From the NCBI GenBank assembly GCA_944470555.2, contig OX104131.1, positions 14,500,515 to 14,564,514 on the forward strand: a DNA stretch of 64,000 bases, read 5' to 3'. The DNA comes from Heterobilharzia americana. Taxonomy: Eukaryota > Platyhelminthes > Trematoda > Strigeidida > Schistosomatidae. Made by a program: the position numbers and the translations under genes. The notes under the pieces are model-generated. The model searched no databases. It had not been told where the DNA came from and saw only the letters and a list, made by a program, of their open reading frames with translations. Below are positions 36,575-47,705 of this stretch, one piece after another. Numbering within the stretch: position 1 is the stretch's first letter; each line of letters opens with the position of its first letter.

Positions 36575-37610
36575 GGCATAAAATGCGAGTCAACTGGATC
36601 TTTACCTCAACCTCATCGACTATGAAAAGGCCTTCGATAGCGTCTACCGAGAAGTCATTTGGTGGCTGCTTCAACACCACGGCTCTAGTGCCACAAACCT
36701 TTATCAACCTGGTTCATCAGGTATACACTATATGATGCTACATGCCAAGTGATTCACAATGGAAAGCTCAGTGATGCCTTTGAAGTGAAGACAGGAGTAA
36801 GACAAGGTTACCATCTACTATCACTGATGATCTTCCTGATTGTGGTCGACTGGACTCGACTGGACTGGATCATGCAACAGGCCACTGTGAGGAGCAAGAG
36901 GAGGTGTATGCGCTAGCTGGACCGATGAAAAGACTGTAGGAGAAGATTTGGAATTTGCCAATGATGATTTATGTATGATGTCATGTTACACAAACTCGAA
37001 GATCTACAGACGAAAACCAACAAGTTGACAGAAGAGGTAAGGCAGCGAAGGAAGACGGTACTTCGTTAAGGTGAAAGTAGAGAAGACAGAGGTGATGAGG
37101 ATACCCAACCAACAACAGCATCAACAATAAGCACCAATCGCCAATCACCATCAACGGGAGAAACCTGAAGGAAGTTGTCTCTTTCGCCTACCCAGGCAAC
37201 ATCATTTCAATCACAGGTGGCAGCAACACATATGAGGATGTCAAAGCCACGATCGAAAAGACATCAAGACAGGCTGACTGGCTGGCTGCCTGGCAACGAA
37301 CCAACCAACCAAGAACCTATCACCCAGCAAATATGCAGAAGAAAGTGGAGATGGATTGGATCGGACATACACTGAGAAGACAACTTGGGGCTTCACGCAC
37401 CAGGTCAGGCCGTCGAGTGGAATCCAGATGGGAAACGAGGAGTTGGGCGTCCAAGACGTGGGTGACATGAAGGAGATGGTGTGAGTAAGAAATGAAGGTT
37501 TGTGGGCAGTGGTGGAGCCAGGTTGAAAAGACTGTAGAGAAAAGAGTGAAATGGAGACGTTGCACTGAAGCCCCGTATTCCACCAGGAACCCAAGAGACA
37601 AATAATAATA
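36575..37610 (+). mobile_element. RTE LINE, 5'-truncated copy
   Basis: The copy starts inside RT at TYLNLIDYEKAFDSV-like codons (36595-36640), continues through TGVRQG (about 36790-36810), and the sequence FANDDL where FADD is expected (about 36953-36973, catalytic box altered). It then has a Q-rich patch, SITGGSNTYEDVKAT and WIGSDIH/HTLRR (about 37355-37380), and ends in AACCCAAGAGACAAATAATAATA (37588-37610). A local CTGGACTCGACTGGACTGGA duplication lies at about 36850. A deletion of the INFNTNVKSVLLYG region lies near 37270, where the text jumps from GKTSRQ to the GWLA region. Confidence 0.85.
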
Positions 37611-38039
37611 GAAACATTACTAAATATATGACCCGAAATTACAGTCAATAACAAATGCCCACACGGACGACTTTAACTTTTATAATTTTCACTACCGGAA
37701 TGTGTGAATACTATCCTTCTGATTCAAATTGTATAATCCAATGAAGCTGTGAAATGGACCAGGCACGGTTACAGTCGAACAGTTGAATGCCAGAAGATGA
37801 AATTCTAAATTTTTGTGATTGATAATTATTCACCATGGTAACAAATTTATTATGAATTCGATAGGTGTACAAACAAAAAGTACTTTGGATGTCGCTACTT
37901 CTATAGTTTGGATAGTGGTTTCAAGTTGGTCGGGTGTGCCTTTTTAGACTGAACACAAACTACTGATTCGGTACCGATACCGCTGTTGCCACACAAGCTG
38001 TCCAGGGTGCATGATGAGATCTGGACTACTGACTGACTA
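37611..38039. other. No gene seen
   Basis: Nothing recognised. Confidence 0.45.
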
Positions 38040-38735
38040 TATTCCTATTTTTATGAAAGGATGCAGCATAATGATCACAGATGCAAACGTTCCACTTCTT
38101 TACTTGCTGAATTTGGTGTTCTTCAAGGTGTTGTTCTTCCCTCCAGTCTTTTTTCTTTCTTCTTGTATGACTCACCTTCTTCAGCCACAATCAATTTCGT
38201 TAAGTAGGCTGATGATGTAATCGCTTGCCCACCAGTCACCTATTCACCATATTGTTTTGAGAAAAATAATTTATGAACTAATATCCTGTGCGAATGGTTT
38301 TATGTTTGTTTATTCACAAAATACCAAGATATTGACTCTAGCTTAAGATGTGAGCATAACTTGTTCCAACTGCTTCAACCTTACGACTCTTACTTTATTG
38401 ATAGCTCTGTATCAAAGAATAAATCAAATGCGGTCTATTCTCCCATACATAACTGATTTCAACAAAATCCTTCCGCTGAACCAACGATTCAAGGAAGCTA
38501 CATGATATCAGAATTACTCAGCCTTCCCTTTGAATTTTATTAACTCATGGATCTTGCCTATCCTTTACTGTTGTTCCTCACTTATTCTATCCTGGACTGT
38601 TGAAAAAAGACTACTGTATTGAGTGGTATCTCTCAGAGAGTTGAGCGAACCACTAGTGTACTAATCACTCTTTTTATGAGGATTATTTTAGGCAAATATC
38701 CTAACAACAACTCTTAAAAGTTATTTTATCAGCTG
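38040..38735 (+). pseudogene. CR1-like LINE remnant (SR1-like?), RT and C-terminus
   Basis: With frameshifts the plus strand spells EFGVLQGVVLPSSLFSFFLY (about 38107-38168; RT motif GVPQGSVLSP), then FVK, a stop at 38205-38207, then ADDV with the catalytic aspartates (38208-38219). LFQLLQPYDS (about 38365-38395) and AYPLLLFLTYSILDC (about 38556-38600) follow, ending with GISQRVERTTSVLITL and MRIILGKYPNNNS (about 38620-38715). This order matches CR1-type LINEs such as schistosome SR1. The stop replaces the first residue of the (F/Y)ADD box. The end segment recurs at 40946-41031. Confidence 0.7.
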
Positions 38736-38833
38736 ATCAGCATCATATGCAGTCCCAGCAGCAAGTGCATATGACTACATGCATGTACTACGATATATAG
38801 AAATTCGATCATGAATTATTTAGCTCATATCGC

Positions 38834-38976
38834 AGAGTGACTTTAAGGCTACCCTAGCAACTGCTCAGATGACTAATCAAGCTTCGGCATTTCGCCTGGA
38901 AAAGTACTTTTCAATAAAATAAAGGAATGTAATTGGCTGTATCATTAGTTGCTAAGGTGGCCATCAAAGTCAATCC
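38834..38976. mobile_element. Hairpin MITE copy 7
   Basis: AGAGTGACTTTAAGGCTACC on the left and, read from the other strand, GGATTGACTTTGATGGCCAC on the right. It lies directly between the CR1-like remnant and the Merlin remnant. Confidence 0.7.
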
Positions 38977-39026
38977 ATATAGTGTGTGAAGGATAAAGGG
39001 TTGAACTAAACTCTAGTGACGGCCAA

Positions 39027-39419
39027 TCACGCTTCAGTATGCGGTGACCAATCAAAATCAAGCTTATGAAGGACATCGTATTTAATTAGAAGATGGTGCT
39101 CTATTGGCAAATTATAGCTGCGTTTCACATGACGAATAAAGACACCTAAATTTTCTGCTGGTTTGTTATCTTTGAAACCATAACACTGTCTGCATTGCCA
39201 CTGATTCATATATGACAATACCATATCCCCTCGTTGTCCTATTAACGGTCTTTAGTATATTCTAAGATGACTTCACATATTTTCAACATTGTTTGTGTTC
39301 GCTTCAGTTGTCCGATCAAGAAAGTGCGTCTTGTGAACAATAATTTGACGGAAGTAACTCGACTCAACTAACAGTATGTATGACTTCCAAGCATCTTTGT
39401 AGAGTGTAGTATAGGATTC
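39027..39419 (-). pseudogene. Merlin-like DNA transposase, C-terminal half
   Basis: One minus-strand frame, with two stops, reads ESYTTLYKDAWKSYILL (39419-39369), VHKTHFLDRTTEANTNNVEN (about 39340-39280), stop, SHLRIY, stop, GDMVLSYMNQWQCRQCYG (about 39230-39175) and further residues to 39030. In Merlin/IS1016-type (DDE) transposases the second aspartate lies in a (S/K)D.W..Y patch, and the catalytic glutamate in a N.(V/I)E..W patch; both the D and the E are present here. The conserved tryptophan after NVEN is changed to a stop (TGG to TGA). The following Y(L/M)..(F/W)..R patch also fits. Merlin elements are known in schistosomes. The N-terminal half is not readable upstream. Confidence 0.7.
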
Positions 39420-40214
39420 GAGCTATTTTTCTGTAACTGGTAGGATAGATTATTCCAACCTATCTTTTATCCGTTGAAAATGTTCTTCCTTCGTATTTCG
39501 ATCGTTTATGTCAAGAATCTGTGATTTGGTGATATGTATATATGTAAATTAACAGCCCTGTTTAAATTATCTGCCTTGGTTATATTTACATTCCCGAGCA
39601 AGAAATTCATCTGTTTCCTACACACTACTCATCCAACCAGAATTCACGTTCAACCTGTAAATGATTTCGAAGCGAATGTCTGATCAGTGCTGTAACTACT
39701 GCAGTAAAAAGACTCAACTAACAACTGTAAGAGCTCTAGCTGATATTTTAGATGTCCCAACAACCAAGTGTAGCTTTAAGATCAGTATCCGTTGGAGAGT
39801 TGGATCACATCCTTTAAAAAAGATCCTGTTCTCAAAGACTTAATCTTATAACAGTTGAGAAGACGAAGGATGCAATAATTTCTTTTCTCAATCTCAGGTA
39901 TACAAGCCAATGGAACACATGAATCATGCCTACTAGCTACAGCTAGTGATGCAATTCCTAACATAGTAATCATCTCTGACCGAAATCAGTTGGATGTCAG
40001 TCTGAGATGAATGAATCTCCATAAACCGCTAGTTGAATTACTGTCTATTACTCATTCATGGTCTACTTCGAGATGGATTTCGCGAAGTTCTAATTAGCAG
40101 CCATGAGCTGTATGGTCAATCAACTCTGATGTGAGCACAAGTGCAAACCCTTGATGACCGATCTATAATGAAAATTAAAAGTAGAAAAATATGAACCACT
40201 GGATTCCGAATCAG
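39420..40214. other. No gene seen
   Basis: The first part may be decayed Merlin sequence, but no motif is readable. The remainder is unassigned. Confidence 0.4.
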
Positions 40215-40350
40215 TGATCGGATGGCAAACCGCTCGAAGCTAGACCTCACAGTCTTGGGTCCTCACTACTGAAGGGTAACAAACTGGAGCGAAACAGCTA
40301 TATCGTTCTCCATTCTCGTCCATTTCACCGACACCAAAGTCTCCAGTTAG
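40215..40350 (+). mobile_element. SINE-B (second hammerhead-like SINE), decayed
   Basis: The head contains CAGTCTTGGGTCCTC (40251). The ribozyme-like part ACTGGAGCGAAACAGCTATA lies at 40283-40302, followed by CCATTCTCGTCC. It aligns with 54310-54450 and 60330-60450. The first core strand (CTGAAGGG) is degenerate. Confidence 0.5.
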
Positions 40351-40945
40351 ACGAAGTTATAGCTGTTCGATTTAAATGGCCCGAATAATGCATGAAGAAG
40401 AAGAGGATGATACGATTGCTAAAATGGTGGTCAGTGTTGGTATCTACAAGTTTCTAAACATCCAAGTAAGTTTACTCTTTTTCCCCATTCTGTTGCATAA
40501 GGTCACCTGATATTTTTTTTCTCTGATTATCCTCGTCTGTTCAATCTTGCACCCACACACACACACTAATATTTGATGGCAGTTGACAACTGAAAGTGAA
40601 ATGAAAACCTGGATCATGGCATGATTCTTATCAGAGATCTAGTGACAATTAATCTGGTAGTTTGTCCACCAACCGGGCTACAAAGCCTGGTCAGCTGCTG
40701 AATATGTTTATGGATTCACCACTGTGGATGCATCACTGCACACTTCGAAGGGGAGGTTATTGAAAAGATTATCTTTTGCTCATTAAACTATGTTTTAAAT
40801 CATAATGGAGATTTCAGAAGAAAGTTTATCAATATTACTATTAAACAGGCTTGAAACTGCAGACTGCTGCGGATAATTTTAGTTAGTAGGTGCCTCTCTG
40901 TATTACTCCTAGTTTCCTCTTCAGAGTCTTCAGTTAATGATCACT
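40351..40945. other. No gene seen
   Basis: A CACACAC run lies at about 40552-40566. Nothing else is recognised. Confidence 0.45.
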
Positions 40946-41031
40946 TATGAGGATTATTTTAGGCAAATATCTTAACAACAAGTCTTAAAAGTTATTTTAT
41001 CAGCTGATCAGCATCATATGCAGTCCCAGCT
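40946..41031 (+). repeat. 3' end fragment of the CR1-like LINE
   Basis: This repeats 38677-38761 (ATGAGGATTATTTTAGGCAA to ATATGCAGTCCCAGC) with two substitutions in about 84 bases. It includes the end of the LINE ORF (MRIILGKYLNNKS). No upstream part of the LINE is present, so it is a severely 5'-truncated insertion or a small duplication. Confidence 0.8.
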
Positions 41032-41184
41032 TGGTACTTATCGGTACTCTATTAATCGAACTACTGAAAGTCAGCCAATCATGTAAAACTGGAGAAAACG
41101 CCTCTTGTCAAATGAGCGTATTCAGTCTCCTAACTGCATTTAAATGAATGGAGATCTTTTACTATTATGATTATCACTGAGTAT

Positions 41185-42257
41185 TTCTCTTCAATAATTC
41201 CTATTGTGATGTCAAAAACAAGATATTCAGCGAACAGGACTCTTTTCAACGAATTTATTCTCAAGATGCACATTCGTATGTACACAATTCTAATTTTAGC
41301 CTAAATATTAATCATTTTGACATCTATAATAGATACATGCATAATATATTCGCTATCTGTGACTCAGATACCGATCTGGATGACGTCCAACACGAGTTCA
41401 ACAATTATCATTCAGAGTTGGAATTCACTATACAGACGGAATCGGAACCAGATATTTCCTTCCTTGATGAGCTAATCACGAGAAGCAACAGTGGAACACT
41501 AAAATAACCCATCTACACAAAACCCACGTGGAACGAACAGCTTACTAGTTTCTACAGTTGGGTGCCGATCATGAAGAACAAAAGCCCAATTCACTCACTC
41601 TGCTATCGAATACAAAATATTCGTAACAGACTGTGGGCTAGATGAACTTCACCTTCCAAGAGGTACGCTTGCCGAAAACGTCTATCCTTGCAGATATGTT
41701 GATTGAAATATGTGAGAAAGGCATGTGAAATCAGTCATCAACTCAGTCTCTAAAACTAATTTGTTCATGAATCTGAAACTGAAAGGTGATGTAGCATCAG
41801 ACACCCTGATAAATCTTCTTTCCACATCAATTAGTAGGACCTTTTACTTAGGCAGACTTCATTTGACTTTTACTGGTCGCAAACTGTTCTCCATTTGTGT
41901 AAAAGACAATATCCCTTGACAGGCCACCTGCATGCATATCTACCAATTCACCTGCTCCTGTGGAGCAAGATAAATCACCCGTGGCCTAGCCACAGGTTAG
42001 TGTCGACACGTATACGAGAACACACTCCAGTCTGGTTTTATAAGGATGAAAGTTATATACTTGAAAATCTAATCGACGCCAACCATTCAACCGATCCCAA
42101 CAGTGGCTTCAAGGTGTTTCATCCAATTCGATTAAATATCTCATATTTCTTCCATCTTCAACTTCTAAAAACAGAGGAAGCCTTAGCTATCCATGAACTC
42201 AAGTCTGACCTTTGTGTGCAAAAGAAGTACGAACAGTCTTTGTCTCCACCTTGGCCC
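41185..42257 (+). pseudogene. Third Penelope-like element, RT end and GIY-YIG part
   Basis: Reading across frameshifts: SYVHNSNFSLNINHFDIYNR (about 41274-41333), then YMHN at 41334-41345 where the catalytic YVDD belongs, so both aspartates are lost. LEFTIQTESEPDISFLDELI follows (about 41418-41478), then a stop, PIYTKPTWNEQLTSFYSWVP (about 41508-41567), and LKLKGDVASDTLINLL (about 41776-41823). A nuclease patch YQFTCSCGARYITRG spans about 41940-41985, with REHTPVWF (about 42018) after it. The C-terminal block HELKSDLCVQKKYEQSLSPPWP ends at 42257. The C-terminal block resembles PLE1 (LCVQKKF...PLSLPW), but the two differ throughout. The 5' half is missing. Confidence 0.8.
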
Positions 42258-42984
42258 TAACTTAGTTCGATCTTAGTTCATTCCGTTTATCTTTTATTTC
42301 TCAACTTCCCCCTCTTGTTGGATTAATCCGTGTTCATATCATGATTATCATTTTTTTCATTCTTACATTTAATAGTTTCGGGTGATACTTCATTTAATCA
42401 TCCCAATAATTGCAGCTTTTAGCAAAACATTTTCAATTTATTCTAATGAACTTGTCTTATTCATATTACCTAATCCTTTGACTGCTGATTAACTCTACCA
42501 CGTTTTCATCGGTCTGTAATCTATATGTACGATCAAAAAATTTTACGTAACCCTTTTTTGTTATCATTCAGCCATTGCGTCATCAGCTAGCAAAATTATT
42601 ATTATTATAACCACCACTATTTTCATTTCAACCTTCCATTATTGAAGTTAAATCATTCCGACTGATTGCAGTCTTTAAATATCATACATCTGTATGAATG
42701 TACAGCTTGAGAATAAATTCGTTTGGAAGAGTTCTCTTCACTGAATAACTTGGTTTTGACTTTTCAATATCTCCTCATTTATCTGCTTGAAATTTCATCA
42801 CGGAACTCTATTGAGTCGAAAAACAGTGGTGACAGAAAGTAATTTGCTTGAAAGAAATGAAATGGTGTGGATTTGTCACATTTTGTCTGTTTTGACAGCT
42901 AAAGCAGCGTATTTGTAAGTTTACAATGGATAGCCAGGAAGTCATTCTAGACATCAGTTCCCACTTATTGGTCAACTGAAACGC
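42258..42984. other. Probable 3' UTR of the third PLE, then unassigned sequence
   Basis: T-rich sequence follows the PLE end (42260-42740). It has no open frame and is followed by unassigned DNA. Confidence 0.35.
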
Positions 42985-43140
42985 ACTCTTCAACCTTGCA
43001 CATATTCGTCCAGTAGGCAATGAGGCATACACGTAGTATGAGGGCCAGAGATACCACCTGACTACCCAAACTTTGGTAGGTGGGTTGGGATTGGCACCCA
43101 TAGCGCATCGGTTGAAAGTCAACGGCCTAAACCGATGAGC
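42985..43140 (-). mobile_element. SINE-E, tRNA-like
   Basis: The minus strand starts GTTGTGGCTCATCGGTTTAG (A-box-like) at 43145 and has GGGTGCCAATCCCAACCC (B-box-like) near 43090, followed by a body running to about 42985. I see only one copy in this window, so this rests on the head alone. Confidence 0.4.
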
Positions 43141-43599
43141 CACAACTTATTGGAAGGCAAAAACTATTGCAATAATGCACCAGTTTTAAAATGATAAGCA
43201 ATATTCATATCAGATCTGCCAACCAACTTTATTGGTAGCCATCCAAAGACTAATTAATGAATGTAATCGAGTCTTACTCAATGTCCCTCATGGCATGAAT
43301 AACCTAATAGTAATGTCTATGAATTTATCAGTAAGTGACACAGATGCGAAATTCTGAGCTGACATACAGTTGCTTATCTCATAATTTAGTCGCTCTCACA
43401 GTAAATACTCTCCTACTAATTGTGCATCAGATCACATTTACCTGATTAATCAAGCCCAGAGACTGAATTTAAAAATGAATATCCACATCCTATTGTATTT
43501 GATTTTCCCTATTCCTGTTGACCAAAACAACAGAACACCTAGTGTGGAAGGGGGGTTGGCAAGAGGTAACATTTAAAGTAATTTGGCTACCAAGAAGAG

Positions 43600-43860
43600 A
43601 TTAGAGAAGTGTGGTAGTAGGTGAGCGAGCGTGTCTAAGGAGAGACAGTAAAGAGATTGGAGGCAATCATCAGAAAGCCCTGCTTGATCTAGTTTTTGTG
43701 CTCCTCGGCACTCGTATCTGCATATCTGCAACCTGGAGAGAACTGTTGTCCCAGAAGATACTCTAATCTACATGTTCCAGTGCTGCATGCAGTGAAAGAC
43801 ATTACAACTGAGCTATTCATGCCGCAATTGACTGAAAAAGGAAGAGAGAATAAAATTACG
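43600..43860 (-). mobile_element. SINE-D copy / dispersed repeat
   Basis: The minus-strand head ATAGCTCAGTTGTAATGTC lies at about 43821-43803, comparable with the head at 12450. The body (43640-43715) resembles 34560-34610. A 74-codon plus-strand frame over it is incidental. Confidence 0.45.
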
Positions 43861-44889
43861 TACAGGAAAGCAAGTCATAATCACTGCCATAGAAACAATC
43901 AGCCTAATAATTACAATTGAGGAAATCAGCAGTCTTGGTTACATTCAAAACAGTCATCTCTGATTCCTCACTGAGTGCATACAACACACACATGCATACT
44001 ATCATATAGAGAAAAGAGGGAGAGAACCGCTTCACTCTTGATAAGATAATGACCCAAATATAAACCAATAGATAATCAGGCTAGTATGTAATCAATCCAT
44101 TGGCAGAATACATGAATCTGTATATGCATATTTACGTGTGTGTGTGTGTGTATATGTGTCTGTTCAACAATGTGTTTGCGTGTTCATGATTGTCCGTACA
44201 CGTATTAATGATGAAATAACTGCTACTGGATTACAGAAGGCAACTTGGCTTTTTTGAAAAAAGACGTATCCGGCCGACATTATCTACAGCACCGCATGCA
44301 TAGACAACGTGAAATAAAATAAAGGAGAACAGAGCGAGAGACAGCGAGAACGGGACAGTAATTTAGCTTTGAATAATTTGCTGAAAATCATTCACTTCAG
44401 TTTTTCTCATTTATTTGTTTATTTACACTTCTCCAGTAAAGTAACAGGAATTCGAACAACTTAGTAAACAAACAAAACATTCAAACAAATATCTCAACGA
44501 TAGATGTCTGGATGAATATACTAAACTATTTTTCACATTATTTTAAAATAAGCACCAATTCAAATTCCCACGAGATAAGTTGTTTAGGGAATTAAAACAA
44601 TTGTCATCATTATTCACTGTACAAGGTTGGAGTTTTGAATTCATATTACTTTTCTGTGTATGTACATGCATGATACATGTGGATAGAATATATAAACACG
44701 AAAATGATTCATAATGAAAGTAAGCAGATATCAATCGATAATAACTTTTAATTCATCTATGTTTTCCCGCTAGTTTTTTTGCTGATGAATGTTTTTCATG
44801 AGTTTGGCTAGAAGTTATCCCCTGGCTTGTTATTGGTTATCTTGTTGAATTGGGAAAATGCGTGTTTTCTGTCTTTAAGAAGTAGTTAA
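43861..44889. other. No gene seen; GT repeat
   Basis: (GT)n lies at 44135-44151 inside a longer GT-rich patch. No element is recognised. Confidence 0.45.
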
Positions 44890-44894
44890 TCATT

Positions 44895-45370
44895 TTGTCG
44901 TTTTTTACGAGTAAACTTCTGTCTGTGTTGGACAGCTTCGTCAAAAAAAATAAATCAGTCACTTGCATTCAGTGGGTTGACGGTGGTAATTTTGACCTCT
45001 TAAACCACAAAAAGTTCCGTTTATTGAAGGATGTCATATACACCAAAGCCTATTCCCTACATCAACTATGTGAACAGAATTAAATATGAGAAACCCGCTT
45101 CACTTATGTCGCCTAAGGTCGACTGGAAACAGAAGCCAGCCAAATTCGTTTTGGGGATAAATTACAAGCACACTGTTTTTCATTTTGGCTTTAATGCATA
45201 GATTAATAATTGATGGTGGACAACAGTTTATAAATGTCGACACTTACAAGTTGTTTGGAAGACTTTATTTTTCCCATTTAGTTATAAAAGAAGAAAGACT
45301 TCGGTGGACAAATTTGTCGTCAGCAATATCATTCTCAGAAGCTGTACAGTCCCTTGTAAATAATTAATTA
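44895..45370 (+). pseudogene. Unrecognised protein-like patch, frameshifted
   Basis: Three consecutive plus-strand frames look more protein-like than their surroundings. One runs 44895-45083 (62 codons). A 56-codon frame starts at ATG 45031 (MSYTPKPIPYINYVNRIKYE) and ends at 45201. A third runs 45185-45367 and contains FGRLYFSHLVIKEERLRWTN. They may be one old coding region shifted by indels. I recognise no domain and cannot tell whether it is host-derived or from an element. No splice context or poly(A) evidence is clear. Confidence 0.25.
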
Positions 45371-45539
45371 GTGTGCATATTAAACGGTTCAAAAATAACG
45401 TCAATATTTCTCAGTCAATAATTTATAACGCGAAAGGCAAGAAAAGTGAGTTAGACTTAAAGATTTATTGTGTTAAGTGAATAAAGAGACTGGATGGAAA
45501 ACTTGCTTCGGAACAAATAACTCTATGACTCACTGTACA

Positions 45540-45720
45540 AGAGGTGGCTGTTGTCTCCCAATGGTCTAGTACGTAACTCTTTGACGTTTGTAGCTATGGG
45601 TATTAAGTTCAAGTCTTTTTAAGATGACATCACTCACTGAGGCGCAGGTAAGTAGTAGTAGAATGAAGTGTGCACCCTGGATTCCACCACTAGCCACCAC
45701 CAAGTAAACCACCACTCTGG
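45540..45720 (+). mobile_element. SINE-A copy, core lost
   Basis: Head GTGGCTGTTGTCTCCCAATG (45544) and a B-box remnant AAGTTCAAGTC (45606). The leader GACATCACTCACTGAGGCGC follows, and then the 3' part CACCCTGGATTCCACCACTA (45680). The middle of the hammerhead is no longer recognisable. Confidence 0.6.
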
Positions 45721-47344
45721 CTTCCATTTACGTATTGCTAAAGCCTCATCTATGATAAGCGTTTACTCACACTTTGTGAACGCCTCTTCTTAATTCTCTA
45801 AATTGGCATATAATGGCATATAGTGTATACCAAAATCTAAATCTTCGTTGCAGTACTGTTGTGTCTAGAACTTCGATAAACTAAATATTGTCAGAAAAAA
45901 CCACCGAAATAACGACATCTGATTGTATCTACCTCTGCTGGTTGAGTTTCGAACAAGAAAATATGGTAATGTGACCGCACGACTTACTGCAAGAATAAAG
46001 TATCCACACAAAACAATTTCTACCTTTGTGTTTACAAGTAATCCTGGGTTTTGTGACACTTACTGGAAGAAATTAGTCTCTCGATGTTAAGTAACGCTAC
46101 AATTAAATAATAACACATGACATCAAGGCAAAGTTCTCAAATCTCCAAAACATACTGGCTGACTGTCGATATACTTGAACGTTTCCTACTTCTTTAAGAA
46201 TCTGAGAGGTATATCTGTGACGTCGCAACATAACCTAGCAACTATCATTGTCACAGTGTAGCCCTCAATGGAATTCTGTTAAGGGAGTTCCATCTACAGT
46301 CTCTTGGGGAGCAAAGATGCCAATGTGTGAGGACTTGATATTTAAAAAGGAAGCAAACTGAAATGAATAAAACTATTTCTAATGAATAACATTTTCTTTC
46401 TGTAGATATATCTTCCTCAAAAATAAAAATGTCATGAGCAAAAAGATTCTCAGGTCAGCCTCTAATTCTGTGATATTCATCGCACTGTACATCCCTCAGC
46501 AAAATTTACCACCAATTTACTGGTTGGTAAAAATATTACCAATTGGAAAATAATTTCTCATAAAAAATCTATCTACACTTCCCTCAATTCTGATTGGTTA
46601 CCTAAAGGACGGCACACAATTTAAGATTCCACCAATCGTGTGTTCGCTTGTAGAGTTAGTCATTTTTTAGTTATGCACATTTATGTATCTCAGATTGTTT
46701 TGCAAGAAATGACAACAATTGACTCTTCTAGACGATGAACAACTTCCAGAAGACTTAATAACTTATCAGTGATTAGGCATCTGGAAATTTAATTCGTATG
46801 TTAACATATTGTTTGCGAAAAAATTATACAATGCAAAGACTAGTAGAAGTTTTGTAAATGCATAAAAACCAATGAATTTAAGCATCTAAATGGTGACCTA
46901 AATTTGTTTTACTATTGCATAGGCTTTTATAGACACAATTTCAAGACCGTTCTAGAAGTGTAACTGCATACATTTAGGGTAGTTAAAATTTCATAACCTT
47001 GTGATTTCTACCTTGTCCAACTATCTTCCATGCTTCTGGGTAGACATCAATGATATCATATTGAATCTGTACTAGTCAGATAGCAATGAATGAAAGATAT
47101 CGACATTTGTTCCTAACTTAGGGGTAGTACTAGTAGGTTGACTACTAGCATGCAATACGCCACAAAGAAGCTCCTTCACACTACCCAGCGTGTCTAAAAC
47201 GATTTAGTCTGACATCAGTAATGTCATCTGTTGTACTGTTACACAACCCTTTCTTACATCAAAGATCACGGTGACGTAAATCAGAGAACGGAATGGTTAG
47301 AATCTCAAGAATTCAGTATGAATGCATGAAGATTCCTTTGTGAG
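45721..47344. other. No gene seen
   Basis: AT-rich sequence without a recognised element. Confidence 0.4.
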
Positions 47345-47705
47345 AAAACATATTCATTTATTCCTACTTAGACTCATTCAGTCTACACTTATACTATATA
47401 TGATAAGTCGACTCCCTATTTGTTGAATGATTCAAATAGGCCAAATGAATAATGCTGTCAATTCTATGGGAAATGATCAACGAATCGTCGGACTACCGTA
47501 AATGATCACCGTGGTGGCTTATGAATGCACTGGTATCCACCTCCAGAACACAATTTCCGTACTATGAGTGACTGAGACAGGGAAGCAATTGATGAGATCA
47601 CTGATCATTATGGTGATATTATTCCAGTTTATAACAGTTTATTGATGAGTGGGAATTGAATTCACAATACCTGTTTCATCCCACCACAGGTACATCAGTC
47701 CCACA
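47345..47705 (+). repeat. Dispersed repeat, uninterrupted copy
   Basis: This matches, in reverse complement, 49750-49975 (for example ACTGGTATCCACCTCCAGAA at 47529-47548 against the reverse complement near 49790) and then 49135-49320 (GAGATCACTGATCATTA at 47602). It is non-coding. The family is unknown to me. Confidence 0.75.

Noticed and set aside
37241..37654. 137-codon minus-strand frame
   Set aside because: It is antisense to the RTE fragment at 36575-37610.
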